DNA from: VBDM01 sp041496705
Lineage (GTDB): Bacteria > Pseudomonadota > Gammaproteobacteria > Burkholderiales > SG8-39
Direction: 5' to 3'
Length of the DNA stretch: 11,343 nucleotides
NCBI GenBank assembly: GCA_041496705.1
Contig: JBGQFD010000112.1
Location: forward strand, 1-11,343
The position numbers were made by a program, and so were the translations under genes. The notes below the pieces were generated by a model. That model made no database searches and had not been told where the DNA came from. It saw nothing but the letters and a program-made list of their open reading frames with translations. How positions within the stretch are numbered: position 1 is the stretch's first letter; every line of letters starts with the position of its first letter. Shown piece after piece: positions 5,566 through 11,343 of the stretch.

Positions 5566-6738
5566 ATGAAACGCAGCGTCGACCGCATCCGCACGACCCA
5601 CACCGGAAGCCTGCCGCGGCCGCCCGAGATTCTGGAAGCGGTGCGGGCGCAGGCGCAAGGCCGGTCCTTCGACGCGGCCGCCTATGAGCGCTCGCTCGGG
5701 AAGCACGTCTTCGAGGTCGTGCGCAAGCAGGTAGAGGCCGGCATCGACGTTGTCAGCGACGGCGAATATAGCAAGCCGAGCTTCCGGGCCTACCTCGCAG
5801 AGCGTATCGGAGGATTTGAAGCGCGCGTTCCGCAAGGCGGCATCCCGGTGCCCGGACCCGTGGCGCCGGACGGACGCGACGCGGGGATGTTTCCCGATTA
5901 CTACCAGGGCGTGCTCGAGCACAACCCGTTTGCAAATGCCATACGCGTGGCGCCGCGCGTGTGCGTCGGACCGATTCGGTATGTTGGCCACAAGCCCTTG
6001 CAGCGCGACATCGAGAACCTCAAGCAGGCGATGGCGGCGGCGGGCGCCGAGGAGGGCTTCATTCCCTCGTCCGGCCCCATCCCGGTGGATCAAAACGAGC
6101 ACTACCGGTCGCAGGAGGAGTACTTCGAGGCGCACGGGGAAGCGATGCGTCACGAATACAAGGCGATCCTCGATGCGGGCCTGCTGCTGCAGATCGACGA
6201 TCCGCGGCTCGTGAGCTCCTGGGATGGACGCAGGCACATGGATCTTCCGGAGTACCGCAGCTGGATGCAAGAGCGCATTGAATTCCTGAATCATGCGCTG
6301 CGCGGGCTTCCCGAGGAGAGCATACGGTTCCACACCTGCTACGGAGTCAATTTCGGCCCGCGTTTGAGCGACCTGCAGCTCGAGCAGGTCATGGATCTGA
6401 TCCTCACCATCAGGGCGGGCGCCTATTCCTTCGAAGCGGCCAACCCGCGCCACGACCACGAATGGCGCGTCGCGCGGAAGTTCAGGCTGCCCGAGGGGAA
6501 GATCCTGATTCCGGGAGCCGTCACGCACTCGAACGTGACGGTGGAGCACGCGGAGGTCGTTGCCGACCGCATCGAGCGATGGGCCAACGCAGCCGGCCGG
6601 GAGAACATCATGGCGGGGAACGACTGCGGTTTCGCATCCACTGCCGGCAACGCCGAGATCCCGATGACGGTGGCTTGGGCGAAGCTCCAGGCTCTGGGCG
6701 AGGGCGCGCGCGTGGCGTCGCGACGCCTCTGGAGTTGA
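5566..6738 (+). CDS. Stand-alone MetE C-terminal-type (cobalamin-independent) methyltransferase
   Basis: This 390-aa protein matches the catalytic zinc half of cobalamin-independent methionine synthase and lacks MetE's N-terminal half. Complete MetE has about 750 residues. Seen here are the opening TTHTGSLPRP, the GIDVVSDGEYSK motif, and all four expected zinc ligands: His256 and Cys258 in FHTCYG, Glu290 in FEAAN, and Cys354 in NDCGF. Such proteins transfer methyl or related groups to thiols, and distant relatives act on coenzyme M or epoxides. Whether this one makes methionine is not shown by the sequence. It starts with ATG at 5566. An in-frame TAG at 5542-5544 excludes any earlier start, and there is no clear ribosome site. 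Placement next to a Bug-type binding protein suggests a role in breakdown or demethylation of an imported compound, but that is inference. Confidence 0.9.
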   Translation: MKRSVDRIRTTHTGSLPRPPEILEAVRAQAQGRSFDAAAYERSLGKHVFEVVRKQVEAGIDVVSDGEYSKPSFRAYLAERIGGFEARVPQGGIPVPGPVAPDGRDAGMFPDYYQGVLEHNPFANAIRVAPRVCVGPIRYVGHKPLQRDIENLKQAMAAAGAEEGFIPSSGPIPVDQNEHYRSQEEYFEAHGEAMRHEYKAILDAGLLLQIDDPRLVSSWDGRRHMDLPEYRSWMQERIEFLNHALRGLPEESIRFHTCYGVNFGPRLSDLQLEQVMDLILTIRAGAYSFEAANPRHDHEWRVARKFRLPEGKILIPGAVTHSNVTVEHAEVVADRIERWANAAGRENIMAGNDCGFASTAGNAEIPMTVAWAKLQALGEGARVASRRLWS

Positions 6739-6835
6739 GGACATCAACCGCAGGCACGCCGGAGGTTCTTGTGCCGGCTGCCGCTGAACGAGATCGGGAT
6801 CGCGTGCGGTGCCTGGGCGTCCGGGCTGGGATCGG

Positions 6836-6991
6836 CTACCGGCCTACGACGATAAGGACGCCAGCTGCGATGGCGAGAATCGCCATCACGGTTCCCAACC
6901 CGGAGAAACTGAAGTTGAGCAGCGGCACCAGCCCGGTCAAGACAAGCCAGACGGCCAACAGCAGCATCCCGATGTTTCTTGTCAGTTTCAT
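6836..6991 (-). CDS. 51-aa hydrophobic membrane protein, third gene of an apparent operon
   Basis: This short gene encodes 51 residues, starting MKLTRNIGMLLL and ending GVLIVVGR. It has two hydrophobic segments (about 8-25 and 32-49) separated by a short NFSFSGLG turn, so it should be a two-span inner-membrane hairpin with a positively charged N-terminus. It begins with ATG at 6989-6991 (plus-strand CAT) and has an excellent ribosome site AAAGGAG (plus-strand 6999-7005) seven nt upstream. TAG at 6836-6838 ends it. The strong site, amino-acid composition and tight spacing (39 nt after the esterase stop) make it a convincing gene despite its size. Proteins with this look occur in many proteobacteria as uncharacterised small membrane proteins; I know of no assigned function. 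Confidence 0.82.
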   Translation of the reverse strand: MKLTRNIGMLLLAVWLVLTGLVPLLNFSFSGLGTVMAILAIAAGVLIVVGR

Positions 6992-7030
6992 TGGCACACT
7001 CCTTTGCGTTGCGGTAAGGCGTTCGCGGCT

Positions 7031-7981
7031 TCAGGCCCTGAGACTGCTCGCGATGAAGGCCTTGACCATCTCGCGGGCGCGGTCGGTCTGCGGCCCCGGT
7101 TTCGCGACCCATTCGTGCTCGCTGCCCTCGAATACGTGCAGCTGGCAATCGCCGCCCGCCGCCTTGTACGTCGCGGCGAATTTCTCCTGCACCGCCGGAA
7201 GCACGTTGTCGTCGAGCGCGCCTTGCATGACGAGGAGCGGCGTGAGCGTCACTGCCTCGTGGCGCTCGAGGATGCGCTGTGGGTTGCCTTCGTAGATCGT
7301 CTCCCAGGGATTGAAGTAGGTCCTGGTGTTCTTCATCATCGCCTCGCGCTTCATTCTCTCCGCCTGCTGGAAGCGCGCGTATGGGTCGCTGATCGGCGAG
7401 CGCGTCGCCACGTAGGCCACGGTCGCGTCGAGAGCCGGCGCCTCGGGAAGGGGAATCGCGTTGTAGCGCGCATCGTGCGGGCGCATCGCCAGCAGTTCGG
7501 CCACGTGGCCGCCCGTGGAGCTGCCGTACACGCCGACCTTGGCCGCGTCGCCGTTCCACCCCGCGGCCTTCCACTTGAGCCAGCGCACGCCGTAGTTCGC
7601 GTCCTGCACCGAAGCCGGATACAGCGCCTGCGGCGCGAGCGTCATGTCGATCGCCACCACCAGCACGCCGCTCGCCGCGATCGCGCGGTCCATCGGCTCC
7701 TCGGCGCGGCGGTCCTTGTTGTTCCAGGCGCCGCCGTGCAGATCGAGCAGCGTCGGGAACGGCCCCGCGCCCTGCGGTTGATAGATTCGGGCCATCAGCA
7801 TGCGCCCGGCGGCGTTGCGGCGGAACTCGACCTCGCTCACCTTGAGGTCGAACTTGGCCGCGGGGTTGTAGGCGGCGTGAGCGGGGCGAGACGCGAGGCT
7901 GGCGACGACGGGGACACCGGCGGCGCTTAACGCGGTCAGGTTCTTGAGAAAGGTTCTGCGACCAAGGGAATGATTGTCCAT
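7031..7981 (-). CDS. Tat-exported alpha/beta hydrolase, esterase/lipase (HSL or BD-FAE-like)
   Basis: This 316-aa protein carries a twin-arginine signal (LGRRTFLK at residues 6-13, then a hydrophobic stretch to AHAA), so it is exported folded. The hydrolase domain shows the oxyanion motif HGGAW (82-86), a nucleophile elbow G-S-S-T-G with Ser155, the acid in GALDDN (Asp257, alternatively Asp258) and His289 in GSEHEW. This is the layout of hormone-sensitive-lipase-like and acetyl-esterase-like carboxylesterases. Starting at 7981, AGAGG lies a few nt upstream. It follows the MBL-fold gene by 66 nt and precedes the 51-aa membrane protein by 39 nt, so the three probably form one operon, although a possible separate -10 box lies in the first gap. 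The substrate is unknown; a small ester is likely. Confidence 0.92.
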   Translation of the reverse strand: MDNHSLGRRTFLKNLTALSAAGVPVVASLASRPAHAAYNPAAKFDLKVSEVEFRRNAAGRMLMARIYQPQGAGPFPTLLDLHGGAWNNKDRRAEEPMDRAIAASGVLVVAIDMTLAPQALYPASVQDANYGVRWLKWKAAGWNGDAAKVGVYGSSTGGHVAELLAMRPHDARYNAIPLPEAPALDATVAYVATRSPISDPYARFQQAERMKREAMMKNTRTYFNPWETIYEGNPQRILERHEAVTLTPLLVMQGALDDNVLPAVQEKFAATYKAAGGDCQLHVFEGSEHEWVAKPGPQTDRAREMVKAFIASSLRA

Positions 7982-8001
7982 GATGACCTCTTTGGACGGG
8001 G

Positions 8002-8007
8002 ATTGTA
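8002..8007 (-). promoter_or_regulatory. Possible internal -10 box before the esterase gene
   Basis: TACAAT in the context ATACAATCC lies on the minus strand 20 nt upstream of the esterase start codon. The transcript would have a leader of only about 14 nt, which still contains the ribosome site. No convincing -35 is visible. It could give the esterase extra expression independent of the MBL gene. Confidence 0.3.
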
Positions 8008-8047
8008 TGCGAGTCGCGGCCGTTCCGCGCCGACGCGAACGAAGTTC

Positions 8048-8956
8048 CTAGCTTCCCTTCACGGCCCTGTACGCCGCCTCGACGTTGGTCGGGAATCGCT
8101 CCTGTGCGGCCCAATGCTCGTACTCGGGCATGCGCACTTCCTTCCTGATCTGTTCCAGCGACTTGCCTTCCTTCGCCAGCCTGCCGACGCGATCGAGGAG
8201 CAGCGCGTAGTATTTTTCGCTGTCCTCGAAGATCTTCGCCGTGCCGGGCATCCCGTGCCCGGGAACCACGTGCACCGGGTTCAGGCTCTTCATCGTCTTG
8301 GCGGCGGCGAGGATGTCGGGAATGGACACGCTGGGCCGGAGGTTGTTGATCTGGTTGACGACGATGCCGGCCGCGGAGAACAGCACGCGCTCCTTCGGCA
8401 GCCATACGGCGGTATCGGACTCGCTGTGCACGCCTTTCAGGTAAATCAGCTCGAACGTCCTTTCCCCCACCTTGAGCGTCATCTTCTGGCGGTACTCGAC
8501 GTTCGGCGTGACGAAGCGGTAGCCCTCGAGCGCCGCGCGCATCTCCGGCGACGTGGCCGCGAGCTTCTGGATGCGCTCCGGATCGCCGCGTTCGCGCGAG
8601 CGCATCGAGTCGCCCGCGCCTTCGGCCGCGACGAGGACCGCGGGAGGAGAAAAGACGAAATGGCCGGTGGTGTGGTCGGGATGCGGCTCGGTATCGATGA
8701 GAAAGCGGACCGGCAGCGGCGTGAGCTTCTTCACCGCCGCGAGGATCGCGCGCGAGTCCGTAGGACTGTGCCCGCTGTCGATGAGCACGACCCCCTCCTG
8801 GGTGAGGACGATGCCGCAATTGGAATTGAAATTCTTGCCGACGTACACGTAGACCCCGTCCTCGAGCTTGCGGATCTGCGGGCCGAGGTCCTGGGCGGAG
8901 GCGAAGCCGGCGGCGAGGAACGAGACGATGACCGCGAGTGTCGATTCGAGTTTCAT
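8048..8956 (-). CDS. Exported MBL-fold protein with atypical metal-binding site
   Basis: This 302-aa protein has a signal peptide (residues 1-22, ending FASAQ) and a metallo-beta-lactamase fold related to the SoxH/quinoprotein-relay type. The core motif is altered: where HxHxDH is expected the sequence reads E-P-H-P-D-H (Glu90, His92, Asp94, His95). His177 (GVHSESD) and His234 (PGHG) are retained. The bridging Asp usually found in FxGD is missing, since this region reads FSAAG at 193-197. The enzyme may bind one metal or use Glu90 as a ligand, as reported for a subgroup of B3 beta-lactamases. The start at 8956 is supported by AGGGAG four nt upstream and by the signal peptide; a start 27 codons earlier is unlikely. 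It is the first gene of the apparent three-gene operon with the esterase and the small membrane protein. Confidence 0.88.
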   Translation of the reverse strand: MKLESTLAVIVSFLAAGFASAQDLGPQIRKLEDGVYVYVGKNFNSNCGIVLTQEGVVLIDSGHSPTDSRAILAAVKKLTPLPVRFLIDTEPHPDHTTGHFVFSPPAVLVAAEGAGDSMRSRERGDPERIQKLAATSPEMRAALEGYRFVTPNVEYRQKMTLKVGERTFELIYLKGVHSESDTAVWLPKERVLFSAAGIVVNQINNLRPSVSIPDILAAAKTMKSLNPVHVVPGHGMPGTAKIFEDSEKYYALLLDRVGRLAKEGKSLEQIRKEVRMPEYEHWAAQERFPTNVEAAYRAVKGS

Positions 8957-9000
8957 GGGGCTCCCTTGCTTTGTCGCCGGCATGCAAACGTGGACCGTTG

Positions 9001-9006
9001 AGTATA
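9001..9006 (-). promoter_or_regulatory. Candidate -10 box for the MBL-esterase operon
   Basis: TATACT lies on the minus strand 45 nt upstream of the MBL start codon, within the near-symmetrical sequence GTTGTATACTCAAC. No good -35 is seen at the usual spacing, so a regulator or an extended element may be involved. The 99-nt gap separates this operon from the diguanylate cyclase gene. Confidence 0.35.
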
Positions 9007-9055
9007 CAACCCCTCGCTGGGCCGACGACGAACGCAACCCGCCCGAGTTCTGAAG

Positions 9056-10138
9056 TCAGCCGCCTGCGGCCGGTGCGTAGCGCGCCGTGCGGTTACGCCC
9101 GGATTCCTTCGCCGAATAGAGCGCGCGGTCGGCGCGCGCGATCCACTCCATGTGGCCTGCGTCCAGGGTATCGAAGGCCGCGACGCCTATGCTCACCGTG
9201 GCGCGCACGGCGTTGCGCGGCTCGAGCACCGCGGACTCTATGCGCGCGCAAATCCGCTCGGCGAGCAGTTCCGCGCCCCGGACCGCGGTTCCCGGCAAGA
9301 CCACGCCGAACTCCTCTCCGCCATAGCGACCGGGGACGTCGTGAAGCCGGAGCGTGCCGCGCAGCAACTCCGCCACCTTGCGGATCACCTCGTCGCCCAC
9401 CGGGTGACCGTGCCGGTCGTTGATCGCCTTGAAATGGTCGATGTCGATCATCATCACCGACGACGGATGTCCGATGCGACGGCAGCGCTGGAACTCGCTG
9501 GCGACGACCGACTCCCAATGGCTGTGGTTGAGCAGCCGCGACAGCCCGTCGATGCTGGAGAGCGCGGCGAGCGTCTCGTTCTGCCGCCGCACCCGGCGCG
9601 CGAGGCGATAGGTCGTGAGCCCGATCACGATCGGATAAACGACGAGAAGCGGCAGGCTGGCGAGCCTTTCCACGGCCGATGACAGGGGATGCAGCTCGAA
9701 GCCGAGCGCCAGCGCCACGACAGCCGCCGCCGCCGCCTGCGCCGCGAGGCAGCGCGCGAGGAAGCGCAGCCCGCCAACGCTGGCCTTGTCCATCGCCATC
9801 ATCGCGAAGATCACCGCGCTCGGCGCGGGGCTGAAACCGATCACGGCAATCCAGGCGCCGCCGCTTGCCGAGTCCATCACCAGATTGCGCAGCTCGGCGC
9901 GGTAGGAATTGGGACTGCCCCGGGCGAGCCGATACGCGATGTGCGGCCAAACGAGGCTGTTCACGATCAGGGCCGCCCAGGCGAGCTGACTCGCTCCCTG
10001 TTGCCACAGCGCTCCGCCGATGCACACCGCGCCCAGGACGAGCCCCGGCGTCCGCAAAAGATACATCCTCTGCGCGAAGCGCCGGCCTTCGTCCTGCGTC
10101 CCTCTTGCAGGCTCGTTCTGCTCGGCCGATTGCTCCAT
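9056..10138 (-). CDS. Membrane diguanylate cyclase, MASE2-GGDEF
   Basis: This 360-aa inner-membrane protein should make cyclic di-GMP from two GTP. Residues ~25-180 contain several hydrophobic helices and the features of a MASE2 sensor domain (YLLRTPGL, LVWPHIAYRLA, YRAELRNLVMDSASGG), as in AdrA-type cyclases. The GGDEF domain spans ~195-355. The active-site motif G-G-E-E-F is at 273-277, the metal-binding Asp residues are in IDIDHF (232 and 234), and an inhibitory-site RxxD (Arg264-Asp267) sits exactly five residues upstream. It should therefore be active and product-inhibited. I chose the ATG at 10138 because GGAG lies five nt upstream and because the 43 extra upstream codons have a non-protein-like composition. 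The signal sensed by the MASE2 domain is unknown. Confidence 0.95.
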   Translation of the reverse strand: MEQSAEQNEPARGTQDEGRRFAQRMYLLRTPGLVLGAVCIGGALWQQGASQLAWAALIVNSLVWPHIAYRLARGSPNSYRAELRNLVMDSASGGAWIAVIGFSPAPSAVIFAMMAMDKASVGGLRFLARCLAAQAAAAAVVALALGFELHPLSSAVERLASLPLLVVYPIVIGLTTYRLARRVRRQNETLAALSSIDGLSRLLNHSHWESVVASEFQRCRRIGHPSSVMMIDIDHFKAINDRHGHPVGDEVIRKVAELLRGTLRLHDVPGRYGGEEFGVVLPGTAVRGAELLAERICARIESAVLEPRNAVRATVSIGVAAFDTLDAGHMEWIARADRALYSAKESGRNRTARYAPAAGG

Positions 10139-10165
10139 CGACACTCCGTGTTGCCAGGGAGTGCG

Positions 10166-10171
10166 ATTGTA
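10166..10171 (-). promoter_or_regulatory. Candidate -10 box for the diguanylate cyclase gene
   Basis: TACAAT in the context CTTACAATCGC lies on the minus strand 27 nt upstream of the start codon, giving a leader of about 20 nt. The -35 region falls on GC-rich sequence (around CCCGCGGG) and is poor. The position relative to the chosen start supports that start. Confidence 0.35.
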
Positions 10172-10206
10172 AGTCAGGCCCCCGCGGGAGGGGTTCGTGC
10201 CGGCGT

Positions 10207-10272
10207 TCAGGCGGCCTTGTGAAGGTCCGGCGGCGGCCGGTACAGCGACTCGGGCATCCCCGGACAATTCAT
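10207..10272 (-). CDS. Possible 21-aa small ORF after the PEBP gene
   Basis: An ATG four nt after the PEBP stop codon opens a 21-codon frame starting MNCPGMPESLYRPPP and ending at TGA (10207-10209). The close spacing would allow translational coupling to the upstream gene, but the ribosome site is weak (GACGGG). I do not recognise the peptide. It could equally be chance frame in the 138-nt gap before the diguanylate cyclase gene. Confidence 0.2.
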   Translation of the reverse strand: MNCPGMPESLYRPPPDLHKAA

Positions 10273-10276
10273 CCCG

Positions 10277-10873
10277 TCAGTTCGCGGCCCGGCCGAAAAG
10301 CCCGACGAGGCCCGCCGCGCCCTTGGTGTGGCCCTGCAGCTTCGCGAAGAGTTCGTCGCGCGTGAGTCCCGCCGGCAGCTCCTTCGGATCCAGGTCGGTC
10401 GCGATCAGCGTAAAGGTGTAGTGATGCATGCCGGTCGCCGGAGGCGTGCACGGTCCCAAGTAGTAGCCCAGGCCTTGAGTGCCCTTGCCGCCGACGTACT
10501 TGTCGGAGAGCCGGCTCGTCTCGCCCTCGGCGAATCCGGTCACGCTCGCCGGGATGCCGTAAGCGATCCAGTGATTGACGCCGAGTCCTTGCCGGCCTTC
10601 GGGATCGACCATCACGAGCGCGTAGCTCTTGGTTCCGGTCGGCGGGTTCGACCAGGCGAGCGGCGGCGACACGTTCTCGCCGATGCAGTTCGGGTTCTTC
10701 GGGTTGTTGCCGGCGTTCTTCTTCTCGAGCATCGTGCCGTCCTTGAAGGCGGACGAGGTGAGCGAGAACACATTCGCGCCGGTCGAAGGCGTGCCGCTCA
10801 TCATCGCGCAACCGCCAAGATGGAGCGCCGCGATGCCGCTGGCAAGAAGTACGAGATTGGATTTCGGGAACAT
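10277..10873 (-). CDS. PEBP / YbhB-YbcL (Raf kinase inhibitor-like) family lipoprotein
   Basis: This 198-aa protein starts with a lipoprotein signal whose lipobox L-G-G-C places the lipid-modified cysteine at residue 22, so the mature protein is membrane-anchored outside the cytoplasm. The rest is a phosphatidylethanolamine-binding protein fold. Visible motifs are NVSPPLAWSNPP, MVDPEG, NHWIAYGIPA and the late GPCTPPATGMHHYTF with the conserved His that shapes the anion pocket. Bacterial members are common but their ligand and role remain poorly known. The start at 10873 is supported by GGAGG seven nt upstream and by the signal sequence beginning directly. A candidate -10 box lies 35 nt upstream. 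The gene is probably transcribed on its own. Confidence 0.93.
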   Translation of the reverse strand: MFPKSNLVLLASGIAALHLGGCAMMSGTPSTGANVFSLTSSAFKDGTMLEKKNAGNNPKNPNCIGENVSPPLAWSNPPTGTKSYALVMVDPEGRQGLGVNHWIAYGIPASVTGFAEGETSRLSDKYVGGKGTQGLGYYLGPCTPPATGMHHYTFTLIATDLDPKELPAGLTRDELFAKLQGHTKGAAGLVGLFGRAAN

Positions 10874-10907
10874 ATTGATTCCTCCGCAGGGTGATGTGCC
10901 GCGACGG

Positions 10908-10913
10908 ATTGTA
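10908..10913 (-). promoter_or_regulatory. Candidate -10 box for the PEBP lipoprotein gene
   Basis: TACAAT in the context GGATACAATCC lies on the minus strand 34 nt upstream of the start codon. The nearby TTGACC (nine nt upstream of the box) is too close to serve as its -35. The context resembles the box before the esterase gene (GCATACAATCC). Confidence 0.35.
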
Positions 10914-10956
10914 TCCCCGTACGGTCAAGCCGTCGCCGCCGGGGGCAGCGAACACC

Positions 10957-10999
10957 GGTGTCCCCAACGGGATTCGAACCCCTGTAGCTGTCCTGAAAG
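10957..10999 (-). pseudogene. 3' fragment of tRNA-Glu (anticodon TTC)
   Basis: Read leftward, this 43-nt stretch fits the second half of tRNA-Glu piece by piece. It has anticodon loop CTTTCAG (10993-10999), the 3' anticodon-stem strand GACAG, a 4-nt variable region, a T arm AGGGG-TTCGAAT-CCCGT, the 3' acceptor strand TGGGGAC, discriminator A and CC. One T-stem pair is mismatched (G-G). The sequence continues CCG rather than CCA. Upstream there is no D arm and no 5' acceptor strand GTCCCCA; instead the stop codon of the VOC gene lies 10 nt away. It is therefore not a functional tRNA. Such 3' fragments are typical leftovers of elements that integrate into tRNA genes, so it may be an old attachment site; that interpretation is inferred. 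Confidence 0.65.
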
Positions 11000-11009
11000 A
11001 GCGAAACGC

Positions 11010-11343
11010 CTACCCCAGCGGCCCCAACAATGTCTCACCCAGGAACGTATCGCTCCTCCCCTCCACCGCTTCCGGCCATTTCGCGTTGTCGATCTTCGGC
11101 CGCATCGACGCGGCCCGCGGCTTGCCGTCCCAGCCGACTTGCTCCATGTAGTAATACAGCTGAAACGCATAGCCATCCGGGTCGATGGCAAAGGCGCAGT
11201 AGTCGATGCCCGGGAATAGTTCGGGCGGCAGATGCTTGATCGTCACGCCGTTCGATTTCAAGTACGCCACCGCGTCCTTCAACTGCTGGTAGCTGCCGAG
11301 TTGCAAGCCAAAGGAGAGCAGGGTCGTATCCGCGCGCAAGCCC
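11010..11343 (-). CDS. VOC-family (glyoxalase/extradiol dioxygenase-like) protein, 5' end beyond window
   Basis: The C-terminal ~111 residues of a vicinal-oxygen-chelate superfamily protein are present, ending at TAG (11010-11012). Family marks are the helix QLKDAVAYLKSNGV, then ELFPGIDYCAFAIDPDGYAFQLYYYMEQVGWDG. There the DPDGY-x-x-QLYYY strand carries a position that often provides a metal ligand in this fold. The closing NAKWPEAVEGRSDTFLGETLLGPLG appears intact. The frame stays open to the window edge, so the true start lies outside; the TTG near 11339 is not a credible start. VOC proteins include ring-cleaving dioxygenases and isomerases; the DPDGY strand with YYYMEQ is like the extradiol-dioxygenase-related group. 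The substrate cannot be told. The tRNA-Glu fragment lies 10 nt downstream. Confidence 0.88.
   Translation of the reverse strand, partial: GLRADTTLLSFGLQLGSYQQLKDAVAYLKSNGVTIKHLPPELFPGIDYCAFAIDPDGYAFQLYYYMEQVGWDGKPRAASMRPKIDNAKWPEAVEGRSDTFLGETLLGPLG

Noticed and set aside
5536..6747. 403-codon minus-strand open frame opposite the MetE-like gene
   Set aside because: It is a shadow of the MetE-like protein, which keeps all zinc ligands in its own frame.
6744..8987. A single 747-codon minus-strand open frame spanning most of the esterase and MBL genes
   Set aside because: It is a GC-bias shadow: its composition is Arg/Ala/Gly-rich without domains, while two genes with signal peptides, ribosome sites and catalytic motifs occupy the same DNA in other frames.
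10139..10267. 43 extra N-terminal codons for the diguanylate cyclase
   Set aside because: The codons cover a probable -10 box, have no domain similarity, and a good ribosome site precedes the later ATG.
10920..11035. An intact tRNA-Glu gene
   Set aside because: There is no D arm or 5' acceptor strand, one T-stem pair is broken, the anticodon stem does not pair, and the third tail base is G instead of A.
10925..11191. Minus-strand 88-codon frame containing GFESRWGH
   Set aside because: That string is the well-known false translation of a tRNA T-arm region; here it comes from the tRNA-Glu fragment and the end of the VOC gene.

Overview
The window comes from a high-GC bacterial chromosome, most likely a betaproteobacterium of the Burkholderiales type. 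The reasons are two Bug/TctC-family solute-binding proteins with no transporter genes beside them, a MASE2-type diguanylate cyclase, strong GC bias at third codon positions (which produces long shadow reading frames), and TACAAT-like -10 boxes upstream of several genes. I see no transposase, integrase, phage gene, CRISPR array or intact RNA gene. The content is a run of small metabolic and regulatory units.

Left part (1-3778). The window opens inside a Bug-type binding protein on the plus strand, followed by a KANL3/Tex30-like alpha/beta hydrolase. These meet, tail to tail, a leftward gene for a secreted or membrane-anchored alkyl-sulfatase-like metallo-beta-lactamase-fold enzyme. That enzyme is divergent from an HxlR-family regulator. 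The shared promoter holds a tandem 18-bp repeat lying over two overlapping divergent promoters, so this looks like a regulator/target-enzyme pair. A GC-rich hairpin follows the regulator.

Middle part (3779-6738). A gene start resembling a secreted FecR-domain protein breaks off after about 50 residues. A small PilZ-domain protein and a second, complete Bug-type binding protein follow on the minus strand. A stand-alone MetE-type (zinc methyltransferase) protein diverges from the binding protein on the plus strand.

Right part (6836-11343). All genes are leftward. An apparent operon encodes an exported MBL-fold protein with an atypical metal site, a Tat-exported esterase, and a 51-residue membrane protein. 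Further right lie a MASE2-GGDEF diguanylate cyclase with an intact active site and inhibitory site, a PEBP/YbhB-like lipoprotein, a 43-nt fragment matching the 3' half of tRNA-Glu(TTC), and the C-terminal part of a VOC-family protein cut by the window edge.

The observations most worth following up are the tandem operator between the alkyl-sulfatase-like gene and the HxlR regulator, the tRNA-Glu 3' fragment (possible old attachment site), the altered metal ligands of the second MBL protein, the unlisted 51-aa membrane protein, and the broken FecR-like gene beside PilZ. I found no clear sign of a wholly new multi-gene system.
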